The notes: generated by a model from the sequence alone, not told the origin. DNA of 64,000 nucleotides from Microbacteriaceae bacterium (GCA_025464975.1 JAODMT010000013.1:1-64000); one strand, 5' to 3'. Counted from the first letter of the stretch, positions 12,082 through 22,551 are shown. Made by a program: numbers and translations.

Positions 12082-12087
12082 AGCCTA
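12082..12087 (-). promoter_or_regulatory. -10 box of the argC leader
   Basis: TAGGCT on the minus strand, 6 nt before the GTG of the Arg-rich leader ORF and 28 nt from the pheT stop codon. The expected transcription start coincides with that GTG. No good -35 box is visible. Confidence 0.5.
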
Positions 12088-12109
12088 CCCGAGAACTCCG
12101 CGCCCTTCG

Positions 12110-14628
12110 TTACTCTCGCACCGCCGCGCCGAAACGAGCCGCCGCGAGCCCGGCACCGCCGAGTTTCGCCTCGGTTGCCTCGGCAGCGGTGAGGGTGCGG
12201 TCGGTTGCCCGGAATCGCAGTGCGAAGGTGAGCGACTTCGACCCGTCCGGCAGACCGGCTCCCCGGTAGTCGTCAACGAGACTTGCGTGCTCGAGAAGCT
12301 CTCCCGCACCCTCGATCACCGCGTCAAGCACCTCGCGTGCCGGTGCGTCGGCGCCGACCACAAGGGAAAGGTCCTGCGTTGCCGCGGGGTAGCTCGAAAT
12401 CGGCGTCGGCTCGACGTCCGGCGAAGCGAGTTCGATCAGGTGCCCGAGGTCGAGTTCGAGAACCGCGGTGACGCGCGGAAGGTCGAGCTCCTCCGCGAGG
12501 GCCGGAAGCAGCTCGCCGGCAAAGCCGACCGCAATGTCGCCGACGAACAGCTCCGCCGTGCGTCCCGGATGGAAGGAGTGGTGGGAGCCCTGTCGAACGG
12601 TCAGGTCGAGGTGGACGGCGTGCGCGACCTGGCGCGCGGCATCGATCGCGTCGGCGACGCCATGCGGGCTTATGGCCCGACCGGGCTGGCGCCCCACTGC
12701 CGCGCCGGTGTAGATCGCCGAGACGTAGAGCGGCTGCGGCGGGATGCTGCCGAGCAGTTGCGCGAGCTCGCTCGTCGTCGGGCGTTCGGTGCCCGATGGA
12801 AGCGAACCGCTGCCGTAGGAGACCCCGGCCTCCGGACGGAAGACAGAACCGACCTCGAACAGCGCCAAATCGGTGAGCCCGCGCGACAGGTTGCGTCGTG
12901 CGATCTCGACGAGGCCGGGGATCAGCGAGGTTCGCAGGAACGGTGACTCGGCGTCGAGCGGATTCACCAGTCGAATCGCCGGAACCGCGGCATCCGAGGG
13001 TCCACCGAACGCGGCGTTTGCCGTAGCCGAGACGAACGGGTAGGACAGGATCTCGGTGTGCCCGGTCGCGGCGAGCAGCTGCGAGACGGAGCGGCGCAGT
13101 CGCTGGGGTCTGGTGAGTCCACGGCCGGTCGGCGCGGTCGGAAGCACGGCGGGGATCCGGTCATAGCCGACGATACGGGCGACCTCTTCGACGAGTGTCG
13201 CCTTGTCGGTCAGGTCCGGACGCCAGCTCGGGGGCACCACCGATAGGGCATTGTCGGCGGGCTCGATGACGCCGCCGATGTCGGTGAGGGTGCGCAGAAT
13301 CTCGACGTCGGAGTAGTCGGCCCCTACTATGGCGTTCACGTATCCATCGGGAAGCAGGATCGCCTCGGGCGGTTCGACGGACGCGAAGCGGGATCCGCGG
13401 CTGTCCGCCGTTCCCCCCGCGAGCTGCTCAAGAAGTTCGACGACCCGCGCGGCAGCAGCGGCCGCGACCTCCGGGTCGACACCACGTTCGAAGCGACGGG
13501 AGGCCTCGCTCGGGAGCTTGTGGCGACGGGCGCTGCGAGCGATCGACACGGGGTCGAAGTTTGCTGCCTCGATGAGAACGGTGCTGGTCGTCGGCCCGAT
13601 CTCGGTCGTGGCCCCTCCCATGACTCCGGCGAGACCGATCGGACCGGAGTCGTCGGTGATCAGCAGGTCCTCGCGGTCGAGCAAGCGGATCGCGCCGTCG
13701 AGCGTCTCGAGCTTCTCCCCCGGCTCGGCGCGGCGCACCCGGATGCCACCGCTGAGGGAATCGAGATCGTAACCGTGGATCGGCTGCCCTAGTTCGATCA
13801 TCACGTAGTTGGTGATGTCGACAATGAGGGAGATCGGCCGGATGCCGGCGAGCTTGAGCCGACCGACGAGCCAGGCGGGAGACGGCAGCCCGGGGTCGAT
13901 GCCGCGCACCACCCGGGTGATGAAGACGGATGCGCCGATCCGCCCCCGCACCGGGCGGCGGTCATCGATCCGCACGTCGAAGCCGGAAGCCTCCACCGGG
14001 GTGACCGCGTCGGCCGGGTCGCGGAACGCAGCGCCGGTTGCGTGGGCGTACTCCCGAGCGACGCCGCGCATGGAGAGCGCGTACCCGCGGTCGGGGGTGA
14101 CGTTGATCTCCACCGCCCAATCGTCGAGTCCGAGCAGAACGGTCGCGTCCGTGCCGACCTCCGGGTCCAGCCCGAGGGAGGCGAGGCGCAGGATCCCGTC
14201 GTGCTCCTCACCGAGGCCGAGTTCGCGAGCGGAGGCAATCATGCCATCGGAGACGTGGCCGTAGGTCTTGCGGGCGGCGATGGGGAACGGCCCGGGCAGC
14301 ACCGCCCCGGGCAGCGAGACGACCACCTTGTCGCCGGTGACGAAGTTGTGAGCGCCGCAGACGATCCCGCGCACGGCCGCCCCGCCGTCGGCTGCGAGAC
14401 CGCCGTCGGGGGCGACTCGAACCTGACACCAGTTGATGGTCTTGCCGTTCGATTGAGGCTCGGGCACGAACTCCAACACCTCACCGACCACAATCGGGCC
14501 GGTGAGGTCGAATCGGTGCACGGCCTCCTCCTCGAAGCCGACGCTCACGAGCGCGGCGAGGACTCCTTCCGGGGTGACGTCATTCGGAACGTCGACGAAC
14601 TCCCGCAGCCAGCTGATTGGAATGCGCA

Positions 14629-14629
<1 letters not shown>
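12110..14629 (-). CDS. pheT: Phenylalanine--tRNA ligase beta subunit
   Basis: The editing and tRNA-binding subunit of the alpha2-beta2 enzyme. The 839-residue product begins with MRIPISWLREFV, followed by the tRNA-binding OB domain (about residues 40-150), the B3/B4 editing region, the B5 domain and the C-terminal anticodon-binding FDX-ACB domain. The ATG shares one base with the pheS stop (TGATG). Length fits bacterial PheT. Confidence 0.96.
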
Positions 14630-15729
<1,100 letters not shown>

Positions 15730-15743
15730 TTACACGGCAGCCT

Positions 15744-16649
15744 CTATTCGACGGCGCTGTTGCCCGGTTCCCGTGGAAAGCCCGCGGTTCGCGACAGGGA
15801 ACCGGTTGGTGCGCCGCGGTGGCCCCGGCCAGGCCGACGCGGCCCGCGTCGGCGAGCCAGGCGTCTCGCGATCGCGGACAGGCTCAGGTTCACGGCCAGG
15901 TAGATCGCAAGGGTCACCAGAAACAGCGACAGCAGGTAGCGATTGCCGTAGAAGGCTCCGAGTCCGTTCATCGTCGTGCGGATGAGTTCGTTGTATCCCA
16001 CGATGTAGCCGAGGCTCGTGTCCTTCAGCAGGACGACGAGCTGGGCGACGATGACGGGAAGCATCTGCCGGAAGGCCTGCGGAAATTCGATGTAGGTCTT
16101 GGTCTGCAGCCGGCTGAGGCCAAGGCTCAGTCCGGCCTCACGCTGACCGCGGGGCAACGACGCCAGTCCGGCCCTGAGTGACTCGCCGATGATGGCCCCG
16201 TTGTAGAGGCCGAGGCCGAGAACTACGGCCCAAAAGGTTCCCCACGAGCTCGCGAGCAGGATGAAAAGCATGAGCAAGAGAACCGGCATGCCGCGGAAGA
16301 ATTCGAGCGCGACAGTCGCGGGAATCCGGATCCACCGTCTCCCGGCCGTGCGCAGCGTCGCAAACAGCACGCCGATCACGAGGGCGAGTACCGCCGCGAC
16401 CGCCGCGGCCCGAAGGGTTCCAAGGAGGCCGTCGCCGATGGTGCGCCAGACGCTCGGGTCGGTGAAGATGTCCCATCGGCTCCGATCGAAGGAGCCGGGC
16501 AGGGTGATGCCGGAGGACTGCCGCGGAGCGGCGAGGGTCAGGATGACCCACGCGAGAATCGCGGCGATGCCCGCGAGGGAGACGATCGAGGCGATGAGCG
16601 ACCGGCGCCTGGTCTTCGGGCCGGACACATCGAACAGCACGGAGCTCAT
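15744..16649 (-). CDS. Amino-acid ABC transporter permease, GluD-like
   Basis: A 301-residue inner-membrane permease of the polar amino-acid (glutamate) class. It has about five to six membrane spans and the ATPase-contact EAA loop near GESLRAGLASLPRGQREA. An N-terminal span follows the basic stretch KTRRRS. The ATG at 16649 overlaps the stop of the upstream permease gene (ATGA). The basic, low-complexity C-terminus (RRLARRRGPRRPGRG and beyond) is probably cytoplasmic. Confidence 0.88.
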   Translation of the reverse strand: MSSVLFDVSGPKTRRRSLIASIVSLAGIAAILAWVILTLAAPRQSSGITLPGSFDRSRWDIFTDPSVWRTIGDGLLGTLRAAAVAAVLALVIGVLFATLRTAGRRWIRIPATVALEFFRGMPVLLLMLFILLASSWGTFWAVVLGLGLYNGAIIGESLRAGLASLPRGQREAGLSLGLSRLQTKTYIEFPQAFRQMLPVIVAQLVVLLKDTSLGYIVGYNELIRTTMNGLGAFYGNRYLLSLFLVTLAIYLAVNLSLSAIARRLARRRGPRRPGRGHRGAPTGSLSRTAGFPREPGNSAVE

Positions 16650-17293
16650 CGGGCGACCACCCAACGCTTCTCGAGGCGGGCAGACAGCAGGCCGAGCGGA
16701 ATTGTCACAATCAGGTAGAACGACGCGACCCCGAGGAGCACGGGGATCACGGCGTTGCCATGTGCGTTCGCAAGCCCCTTGCCAACCGTGAACAGCTCGG
16801 TGACGAAGAAGCCGCCGGCCACCGAGGTGTTCTTGGTCAGGGCGACGAAGACGTTGACCAGCGGAGGGATGACCATGCGGAAGGCCTGGGGAAAGATGAC
16901 GAGGGTGACGGCTTGGCCGAAGCCCATGCCGAGGCTCCGCGCCGCCTCGGCCTGTCCGACCGGTACCCCGTTAACGCCGGAACGCAGCGCCTCAGCGATG
17001 AACGGCGAGGTATACAGGGTGAGCCCGATGCAGGCGGCGGTGATGTACGGGATGCTGGCCCCGAGATTGGGAAGGACGAATATGCAGAAGAACAGCACGA
17101 GGGTGAGCGGGGTGTTGCGGAGCGCCTCGGTGTAGGCGGCGGCGAAGCCGCGAAGGCCCGGAACTGGCGAGATGCGCATTGCCGCCACGACGGTGCCAAT
17201 GATCAGCGCTCCGACGCCGGACACCCCAAGCAAGATGAGGGTCACACCGAATCCCCGCAGATAGTCCGGGAGGCTCGCTATCACGACGTCCAT
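16646..17293 (-). CDS. Amino-acid ABC transporter permease, GluC-like
   Basis: A 215-residue permease of the same type, with the EAA loop AEALRSGVNGVPVGQAEAARSLG. The frame is open to 17368, but ATG at 17293 has a GAGGGCGAG ribosome site and gives the family length. It would form a heterodimeric channel with the following permease. Confidence 0.9.
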   Translation of the reverse strand: MDVVIASLPDYLRGFGVTLILLGVSGVGALIIGTVVAAMRISPVPGLRGFAAAYTEALRNTPLTLVLFFCIFVLPNLGASIPYITAACIGLTLYTSPFIAEALRSGVNGVPVGQAEAARSLGMGFGQAVTLVIFPQAFRMVIPPLVNVFVALTKNTSVAGGFFVTELFTVGKGLANAHGNAVIPVLLGVASFYLIVTIPLGLLSARLEKRWVVAR

Positions 17294-17376
17294 CGACTCG
17301 CCCTCACTCGTTGTGGCTTCGATTGCTCCGGCGGGTGTGGCAGGTCGAACGGATCGTGCCTGCCACACCCTCGGCG

Positions 17377-18255
17377 CTAGTACCGGTCAACCGCAGGCGG
17401 CGCGGCGTACGGGAGCACCTTTCCCGCTGTTGCCTCCCACGCCTTCTTGTAGCTGCCGTCCTTGTACGACTTCTCCAGAACGTCGTTGATGAAGTTGCGG
17501 AACTGTGTGTCGTCGTGCTTCAGCCCGATTCCGTAGGGCTCCTGCGTGAACGGCTTGCCGACGACCTTGAACTCTCCCTCGTTCTGGGCCGCGAGGCCGG
17601 CGAGAATGACATTGTCGGTGCTCACCGCAACCACCGCTCCGGAGCGCAGCGGCTCGAGGCAGTTCGTGTAGGTATCGGTGAGCAGCGGGTTCGCGCCGAT
17701 CTCGGTGAGCTTCGCCGCGGGCGTTGAGCCGGTGACGGAACAGACCGGTTGGCCGACGAGATCCTTCTGGCTCTTGATCTTGTTGTTGTCGGCCTTGACG
17801 AGGATCGATTGCCCGGCGAGGTAGTACGGGCCGGCGAATGAGACGACCTGCTTGCGCGCATCGTTGATCGTGTAGGTGGCGACAACGGCGTCGACCTCAC
17901 CGGTGGAGATGAACGGCTCCCGGTTGGCGGAGACCGCTTCCTTCCACTCGATGTTCTTGGCGGGGATGCCGAGACCTGCGGCGATGAGCTTGCCGATTTC
18001 GATATCGAATCCGACCGGCGCATCCGGTCCCTTGAGGCCGAACAGCGGTTGGTCGAACTTCGTGCCTATTGTGATCTTGCCAGCCTTCGACAGCCGCTCC
18101 ATTGTGGAACCGGCGGGGAATGAGGCGGCGGGTGTCGGGCTCGCCCCGGCGTCGGTTCCACCACCCGCGCCACCCCCGCCGCCGCTCGCGCATCCGGCAA
18201 GCATGAGCATGGACGCCGCCACGACTCCGACGAAAGTTAAGGTCTTGTGCTTCAT
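17377..18255 (-). CDS. Glutamate-type ABC transporter substrate-binding lipoprotein, GluB-like
   Basis: A 292-residue lipoprotein. The signal peptide ends in the lipobox LAGC (19-22), so Cys22 is lipidated and the protein sits on the outer face of the membrane. A Gly/Ala-rich linker (about 23-45) leads into the two-lobed solute-binding fold (SBP family 3), with FDQPLFG, GFDIEIGK and ATYTIND blocks. The open frame upstream to 18930 is a shadow of the ATPase gene. Confidence 0.93.
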   Translation of the reverse strand: MKHKTLTFVGVVAASMLMLAGCASGGGGGAGGGTDAGASPTPAASFPAGSTMERLSKAGKITIGTKFDQPLFGLKGPDAPVGFDIEIGKLIAAGLGIPAKNIEWKEAVSANREPFISTGEVDAVVATYTINDARKQVVSFAGPYYLAGQSILVKADNNKIKSQKDLVGQPVCSVTGSTPAAKLTEIGANPLLTDTYTNCLEPLRSGAVVAVSTDNVILAGLAAQNEGEFKVVGKPFTQEPYGIGLKHDDTQFRNFINDVLEKSYKDGSYKKAWEATAGKVLPYAAPPAVDRY

Positions 18256-18329
18256 TGCTGTATACCTTTCTGTCCGATGTGTGAGTGCTGGATTTGCCCC
18301 GTGTGTCGGAGTTTTCGTGTTGGCCTCGT

Positions 18330-19118
18330 TCAGTGCTCCAGAATCTTCGACAGGAAGTCCTGAGCCCGCGCTGTCTGCGGGTTGGTGAAGAACCGTTCGG
18401 GTGTCGCTTCTTCCTCGATCCTCCCGTCGGCCATGAACAGCACTCGATTCGCGGCCTTCCGGGCGAAGCCCATCTCGTGCGTGACGACGACCATGGTCAT
18501 GCCGTCCTTGGCGAGACCCACCATGACGTCGAGAACCTCGTTGATCATCTCGGGATCCAGAGCGCTCGTCGGCTCGTCCAGCAGAATGAGCTTCGGACGC
18601 ATCGCGAGGGAACGAGCAATTGCCACCCGCTGCTGCTACCCGCCGGAGAGCTGAGCCGGCATCTTTTTCGCCTGATCGGCAATGCCGACACGTTCGAGCA
18701 TCTCCATTCCGCGTTCCTCGGCGGCCTTCCGCGACAGCTTTCGCACCTTGATCGGCGCGAGTGTCACGTTGTCGAGAATCGTCTTGTGAGCGAACAGGTT
18801 GAACGATTGAAAAACCATTCCCACGTCCGCGCGCAATTGCGCAAGCTCGGCGCCCTCGGACGGGAGCACTCGTCCGTCGATTGTGATGGTGCCGGTGTCG
18901 ATGGTCTCGAGGCGGTTGATCGCCCGACACAGGGTGGACTTGCCGGAGCCGCTCGGCCCGATCACCACGACGACTTCGCCGCGATTGACCACGGTGTCGA
19001 TGTCGTTCAGAACGTGGAGGTCGCCGTAGTACTTGTTGACGTTGGAGAGCACGACGAGGGGTTCGCCTCGGGGCATGGTGATGTTCGAGGTTGCCGGAGA
19101 GCTCGCCGTTGGCTCCAT
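18330..19118 (-). pseudogene. Amino-acid ABC transporter ATPase, GluA-like, interrupted by an in-frame amber codon
   Basis: The frame would give a 262-residue ATPase with Walker A GPSGSGKST at 54-62, Q-loop VFQSFN, signature LSGG at 157-160 and Walker B LILLDEP. Codon 161 (18636-18638) is TAG, exactly where the family has the Gln of LSGGQ; the next residues, QQRVAIARS, continue in the same frame. A single C-to-T change explains it. As it stands the product lacks Walker B and the H-loop and cannot work as an ATPase, so uptake by this system should be lost unless the codon is suppressed, the second half restarts at the GTG at 18626, or the base is an error. All other operon genes are intact. 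Confidence 0.85.
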
Positions 19119-19124
19119 GCCTTC

Positions 19125-19130
19125 AAACTA
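19125..19130 (-). promoter_or_regulatory. Leaderless-type -10 box of the gluABCD-like operon
   Basis: TAGTTT on the minus strand, 6 nt before the ATG at 19118. This supports that ATG over the internal one at residue 15. Confidence 0.45.
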
Positions 19131-19207
19131 GGGCAGACCGGGTGTTCGCCGGGAATACCGCACGATGTGGTACGCATTTGTTACCGGCGACTGGGCAGCC
19201 GATTCGA

Positions 19208-20008
19208 TCACTCCCGCTGGGCGAACGCGCTCTCGTAGAGGCAGACCGAGGCCGCGGTCGCGAGATTCATCGACTCGGCGTGCCCGTAGATCGGAACCGT
19301 GATGGCGCGGTCGGCGAGAGCGAAGTGCTCGTCGGACAGTCCCCGTGCCTCGTTCCCGAATAGCCACGCCGTCGGCTTGGCAAGCGACCCGTCCTTGCGG
19401 GCGGCCAGAAGATCGTCGCCCTTGATGTCTGCGGCCAAGATGCCGAGTCCGGCCTCTCGCGCCCGTTTCAAAACGGCTTCGAGTTCGACGCCAACCGCAA
19501 CCGGCAGATGAAAGATGGATCCCGTCGACGCCCGAACCACCTTGGGGTTATACAGATCGACGCTTCGACCGGTGAGAATGACACCGTCCGCGCCGGCGGC
19601 ATCCGCGGCCCGAATGATCGTTCCGGCGTTGCCGGGGTCGCGCACCTCCTCGAGGATGGCGATCAGTTTCGGTCCGGATCCGAGGAGTTCCTTGACCGAA
19701 GTCGGGAACTGACGGCACACCGCCACTATGCCCTGTGGCGTGACCGTGTCGGCGATGGTGTCGAGCACCTGCTCGGTGACGAACTCGATCTCGATCTCTG
19801 AGTCGGCCGCCTTCTGCGCGATCTGCGGATACCGGTCGAGCGCCGTCGGCGTCGCAAACAGCTCCATCACGAGTTCGGAACGGAAGCTGAGCGCCTCGGT
19901 TACGGCCTGGGGGCCCTCGAGCAGGAACAGTCCGGTATCGACGCGGGCCTCCCTCTTCGCGAGTTTGGCGACGCTTCTTACTCGAGGAGAGCGGGGGTTA
20001 TCGAGCAT
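19208..20008 (-). CDS. SpoU/TrmH-family rRNA 2'-O-methyltransferase (TsnR-like)
   Basis: A 266-residue SPOUT methyltransferase predicted to methylate ribose on 23S rRNA. The C-terminal half shows the knot motifs [30 protein letters not shown] and [16 protein letters not shown]. The N-terminal part is the substrate-binding domain. ATG at 20008 is chosen because TACAAT lies exactly 6 nt upstream; the extra 15 residues in the longer frame are not family-like. The position next to rplT is the same as tsnR in mycobacteria. Confidence 0.88.
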   Translation of the reverse strand: MLDNPRSPRVRSVAKLAKREARVDTGLFLLEGPQAVTEALSFRSELVMELFATPTALDRYPQIAQKAADSEIEIEFVTEQVLDTIADTVTPQGIVAVCRQFPTSVKELLGSGPKLIAILEEVRDPGNAGTIIRAADAAGADGVILTGRSVDLYNPKVVRASTGSIFHLPVAVGVELEAVLKRAREAGLGILAADIKGDDLLAARKDGSLAKPTAWLFGNEARGLSDEHFALADRAITVPIYGHAESMNLATAASVCLYESAFAQRE

Positions 20009-20014
20009 GGTCCC

Positions 20015-20020
20015 ATTGTA
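20015..20020 (-). promoter_or_regulatory. Leaderless-type -10 box of the rRNA methyltransferase
   Basis: TACAAT on the minus strand, 6 nt before the ATG. It lies just past the rplT terminator, so the gene has its own promoter. Confidence 0.5.
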
Positions 20021-20084
20021 TTTCGGCTGCCGGAATAGTCCGGGATGGTGCATTCCTCGGCGCGTATGCGTTCAACAGCGGGAT

Positions 20085-20119
20085 AAAAAAGACCCGGTCG
20101 CCTCTCGGGCGACCGGGTC
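20085..20119 (-). terminator. Intrinsic terminator of the infC-rpmI-rplT operon
   Basis: On the minus strand a perfect 12-bp GC-rich stem (20091-20102 with 20108-20119, 5-nt loop) is followed directly by TTTTTT. It starts 16 nt after the rplT stop codon. Confidence 0.92.
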
Positions 20120-20135
20120 TCATTGGAAGCTGGTC

Positions 20136-20525
20136 CTACGCGGCGCTGACCTTCGGAGCAGACGTGTCCGAGGGAAGGGCAGCCTTCGCCGTCGCGACAA
20201 GCGCGGCGAACGTGGCCGGTTCGGTGATGGCGAGGTCGGCAAGGATGCGACGGTCGACCTCGACCCCGGCCAGATTCAATCCCTGGATGAGGCGGTTGTA
20301 GGTGAGGCCGTTGGCGCGCGACGCCGCGTTGATGCGCTGGATCCACAGGCGACGGAAGTCTCCCTTGCGGGCACGACGGTCACGGTAGGCGTAGACGAGG
20401 GAGTGGGTGACCTGCTCCTTGGCCTTGCGGTACAGACGCGAACGCTGGCCGCGGTAACCCTTTGCGCGCTCGAGGATTACCCGACGCTTCTTGTGGGCGT
20501 TTACTGCCCTCTTTACTCTTGCCAT
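20136..20525 (-). CDS. rplT: 50S ribosomal protein L20
   Basis: A 129-residue 23S rRNA-binding protein needed early in 50S assembly. The basic N-terminal half ([15 protein letters not shown], then [15 protein letters not shown]) and the globular C-terminal half with [19 protein letters not shown] are typical. L20 represses its own operon in several bacteria by binding the leader RNA, which is relevant to the structured leader before infC. The C-terminus has a short Ala/Ser/Pro tail. Confidence 0.98.
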   Translation of the reverse strand: MARVKRAVNAHKKRRVILERAKGYRGQRSRLYRKAKEQVTHSLVYAYRDRRARKGDFRRLWIQRINAASRANGLTYNRLIQGLNLAGVEVDRRILADLAITEPATFAALVATAKAALPSDTSAPKVSAA

Positions 20526-20551
20526 TTCTTAATCCCTATTTCCGGTCGGCG

Positions 20552-20746
20552 TTACTTGCCGAGAAGCTTCTTGATGGCCTTGACGTTGGCCGGAGCAATG
20601 ACCTGGTCCTGGTTCAGACGACGCTTGCGCTGCCCGGACTTGCTCTCCAGGTTGTGGCGCATGCCAGCCTGCTGCTTCATGATCTTTCCGCTTCCGGTGA
20701 CCTTGAATCGCTTCTTGGTGCCGGAGTGCGTCTTCTGCTTGGGCAT
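20552..20746 (-). CDS. rpmI: 50S ribosomal protein L35
   Basis: A 64-residue basic ribosomal protein starting [20 protein letters not shown], typical of L35. It sits between infC and rplT in the usual order with short spacers. Confidence 0.97.
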   Translation of the reverse strand: MPKQKTHSGTKKRFKVTGSGKIMKQQAGMRHNLESKSGQRKRRLNQDQVIAPANVKAIKKLLGK

Positions 20747-20792
20747 TTCTCTCCTTGTTTGAGCCTTCGTCTGACTCGTCTACTCGACGGAA

Positions 20793-21851
20793 CTAGTCCG
20801 TCGTCACATCTGCTGGTGCAGTCTTGGGGGCGGCGGCGCGAGGCTTCGGCGCCATGCCGGGCTTGGGTCCGGGCTTCGCGGCCGATGCCGATGCCGGAGT
20901 CGCCGATGCCGGAGTCGCCGGTGCCGGCTGCGCCGGAGTCTCCCTGGCGGCCGGAGTCTTGGCGGCCGGAGTCTCGGGGGCCGGAGCCTCCTTGGCGGCC
21001 GGAGCCGATTTTGCCGCCGGTGCCGCCTTCGCGGCCGCGGCGGGCGCCTTCGAAGCGGCGACCTTCGGTGCTGCTTCCGGCGCTGCTGCTGCCGGCGCTG
21101 CCTGCGGGGCGGCCTTCGGTGCTGCTTCCGGCGCCGCCTGCGCAGCGACCTTCGGAGCCGCGGCGGGAGCGGCCTGCACGGCGGGCGCGGACTCGACCGA
21201 TTCCTTCACTGGCGCCTTCGTCTCGGCGGGAGCGGGCTCGGAGCGGATCGGGGCAACCATCGGAGTGGACTCCACTACCTCACGCTCGGCGCGCGGCGGC
21301 TTCGTCACCTTCTTGGAATCTGTCTCGGCCTTGACCTCGGCCTTGGTCTTCAGCGGACCGATCACCATCACCATGTTGCGGCCGTCGATCATTGGCGTCG
21401 ATTCGACGGTGCCGAATTCGGCAACGTCCTCCGCGAATCGCTGAAGCAAGCGAACACCCTGCTCCGGGCGCGACTGCTCGCGACCGCGGAACAGGATCAT
21501 GGCCTTCACCTTGTCGCCGGTCTTCAGGAAGCCCTCGGCACGCTTGCGCTTGGTCTCGTAGTCGTGAACGTCGATCTTGAGTCGAAAGCGCACCTCTTTG
21601 AGGATGGTGTTCGACTGGTTGCGTTTGGCTTCTTTCGCCTTCTGCGCTGTTTCGTACTTGAACTTGCCGAAGTCCATAATTTTGGCAACGGGAGGCTTGG
21701 AATTGGGAGCAACCTCAACCAAATCCAAGTCGGCCTCCTGGGCAAGACGGATTGCGTCTTCAATGCGCACTACACCGACCTGCTCGCCGTTTGGGCCAAC
21801 AAGTCGGACCTCCGGCACACGGATTCGGTCATTTGTACGGGGATCGCTGAT
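20793..21851 (-). CDS. infC: Translation initiation factor IF-3, ATC start, long C-terminal extension
   Basis: IF-3 binds the 30S subunit and checks start codons. The first ATG/GTG/TTG in frame is GTG at 21818, but the frame continues upstream through [10 protein letters not shown], the normal beginning of IF-3, to an ATC at 21849-21851. AAGGAG lies 6 nt before that ATC, and no usual start codon is available there, so the rare start is the likely one. Residues up to about 176 are the standard N- and C-domains. The rest of the 352 residues is a low-complexity tail rich in Ala, Pro, Lys and Glu, nearly doubling the usual size. Confidence 0.9.
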   Translation of the reverse strand: MSDPRTNDRIRVPEVRLVGPNGEQVGVVRIEDAIRLAQEADLDLVEVAPNSKPPVAKIMDFGKFKYETAQKAKEAKRNQSNTILKEVRFRLKIDVHDYETKRKRAEGFLKTGDKVKAMILFRGREQSRPEQGVRLLQRFAEDVAEFGTVESTPMIDGRNMVMVIGPLKTKAEVKAETDSKKVTKPPRAEREVVESTPMVAPIRSEPAPAETKAPVKESVESAPAVQAAPAAAPKVAAQAAPEAAPKAAPQAAPAAAAPEAAPKVAASKAPAAAAKAAPAAKSAPAAKEAPAPETPAAKTPAARETPAQPAPATPASATPASASAAKPGPKPGMAPKPRAAAPKTAPADVTTD

Positions 21852-22134
21852 GCGTAACTCCTTAGTCAGTTCTTCGTAACCAGAGCGCTCCGGCAGGGTG
21901 CCGCACTCAGACGAAGGAGGAGTTTTGCGACCCGGTGGTTCCGATCAGCTCGGCAACCAGGCGCAGTGCCCTCGACTCTCTGCCTGCCGATTCCCGGAGT
22001 TTTCCAGCCGGGTCGCAACACGCAGAGGGGGCACCAACAACCCGGTAACCTTGAATAAGCGGTCAAGCGCGGGTGGGAGAATCTCCACTTTCGTTTCGGG
22101 ACCATCACTGGTCTCGAAGCCAGCGTTCAGTGTA
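21852..22134 (-). ncRNA. Structured leader RNA of infC-rpmI-rplT
   Basis: About 270 nt are transcribed before infC from the TACACT promoter. Bases 21925-21935 and 22008-22018 form a perfect 11-bp helix (TTGCGACCCGG with CCGGGTCGCAA on the plus strand) closing a 72-nt internal region that contains further hairpins, such as GGTTCCGA with TCGGCAACC. On the minus strand the octamer AAAACTCC occurs twice (21919-21926 and 21996-22003); its AACTCC is complementary to GGAGTT of the infC ribosome site at 21856-21863. This layout fits autoregulation by L20 or IF-3, but no known leader class was matched. Confidence 0.55.
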
Positions 22135-22137
22135 ACA
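22129..22137 (-). promoter_or_regulatory. Extended -10 promoter of the infC operon
   Basis: TGTTACACT on the minus strand, an extended -10 box (TGn plus TACACT). No good -35 is needed for this class. The predicted start near 22122 gives the long leader described separately. It lies only 15 nt from the divergent DUF1844 start. Confidence 0.5.
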
Positions 22138-22151
22138 CAGAGGAATCCCCC

Positions 22152-22514
22152 ATGAGCCAGCAAGACCACACCGTGCCAGGCCACACTCACGAGAACGACG
22201 CGGCCCGCGACATCGCAGACGTTGCGGCCATCGAAGTGATCAACACGGTAGCAGTACACCTTCTGAGCGCGGCGGCGGTCAAGTGTGGCCTCGCCGACGA
22301 CCCGCAGAACCAACTCGACCTCGACGAGGCCCGCAAGCTCATCAACGCCCTGGCCGGCCTGATCACCGCGAGCGCGCCCGACCTGGGCGACCAGCACGCC
22401 CGTGCGCTGCGTGATGGGTTGCGTTCCGTTCAGCTTGCCTTCCGCGAGGCATCCGTGATCCCCGACGCCCCGGGACTCGGCGCCGGCGAGAAGTGGACCG
22501 GCTCGGTCATTTAG
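22152..22514 (+). CDS. DUF1844 domain protein
   Basis: A 120-residue soluble, acidic protein of unknown function. The core (residues about 18-95) matches the DUF1844 pattern with AAIEVINTVAVHLLSAAAVKCGL and a helical region DLDEARKLINALAGLI. It is typically found next to infC in actinobacteria, divergent as here. AGAGGA precedes the ATG. Confidence 0.88.
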   Translation: MSQQDHTVPGHTHENDAARDIADVAAIEVINTVAVHLLSAAAVKCGLADDPQNQLDLDEARKLINALAGLITASAPDLGDQHARALRDGLRSVQLAFREASVIPDAPGLGAGEKWTGSVI

Positions 22515-22551
22515 CTCCGGCGTTCACGCCGCTGGCGACGGCAGCACGTCG

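Noticed and set aside
18330-18626. The second half of gluA as an independent gene
   Set aside because: It begins inside the ABC signature region and lacks Walker A, so it is the downstream piece of the interrupted ATPase.
18636-18638. Programmed amber readthrough or pyrrolysine at the gluA stop
   Set aside because: Only one case, no known readthrough context beyond CAG after TAG, and the simplest explanation is a point mutation or sequence error.
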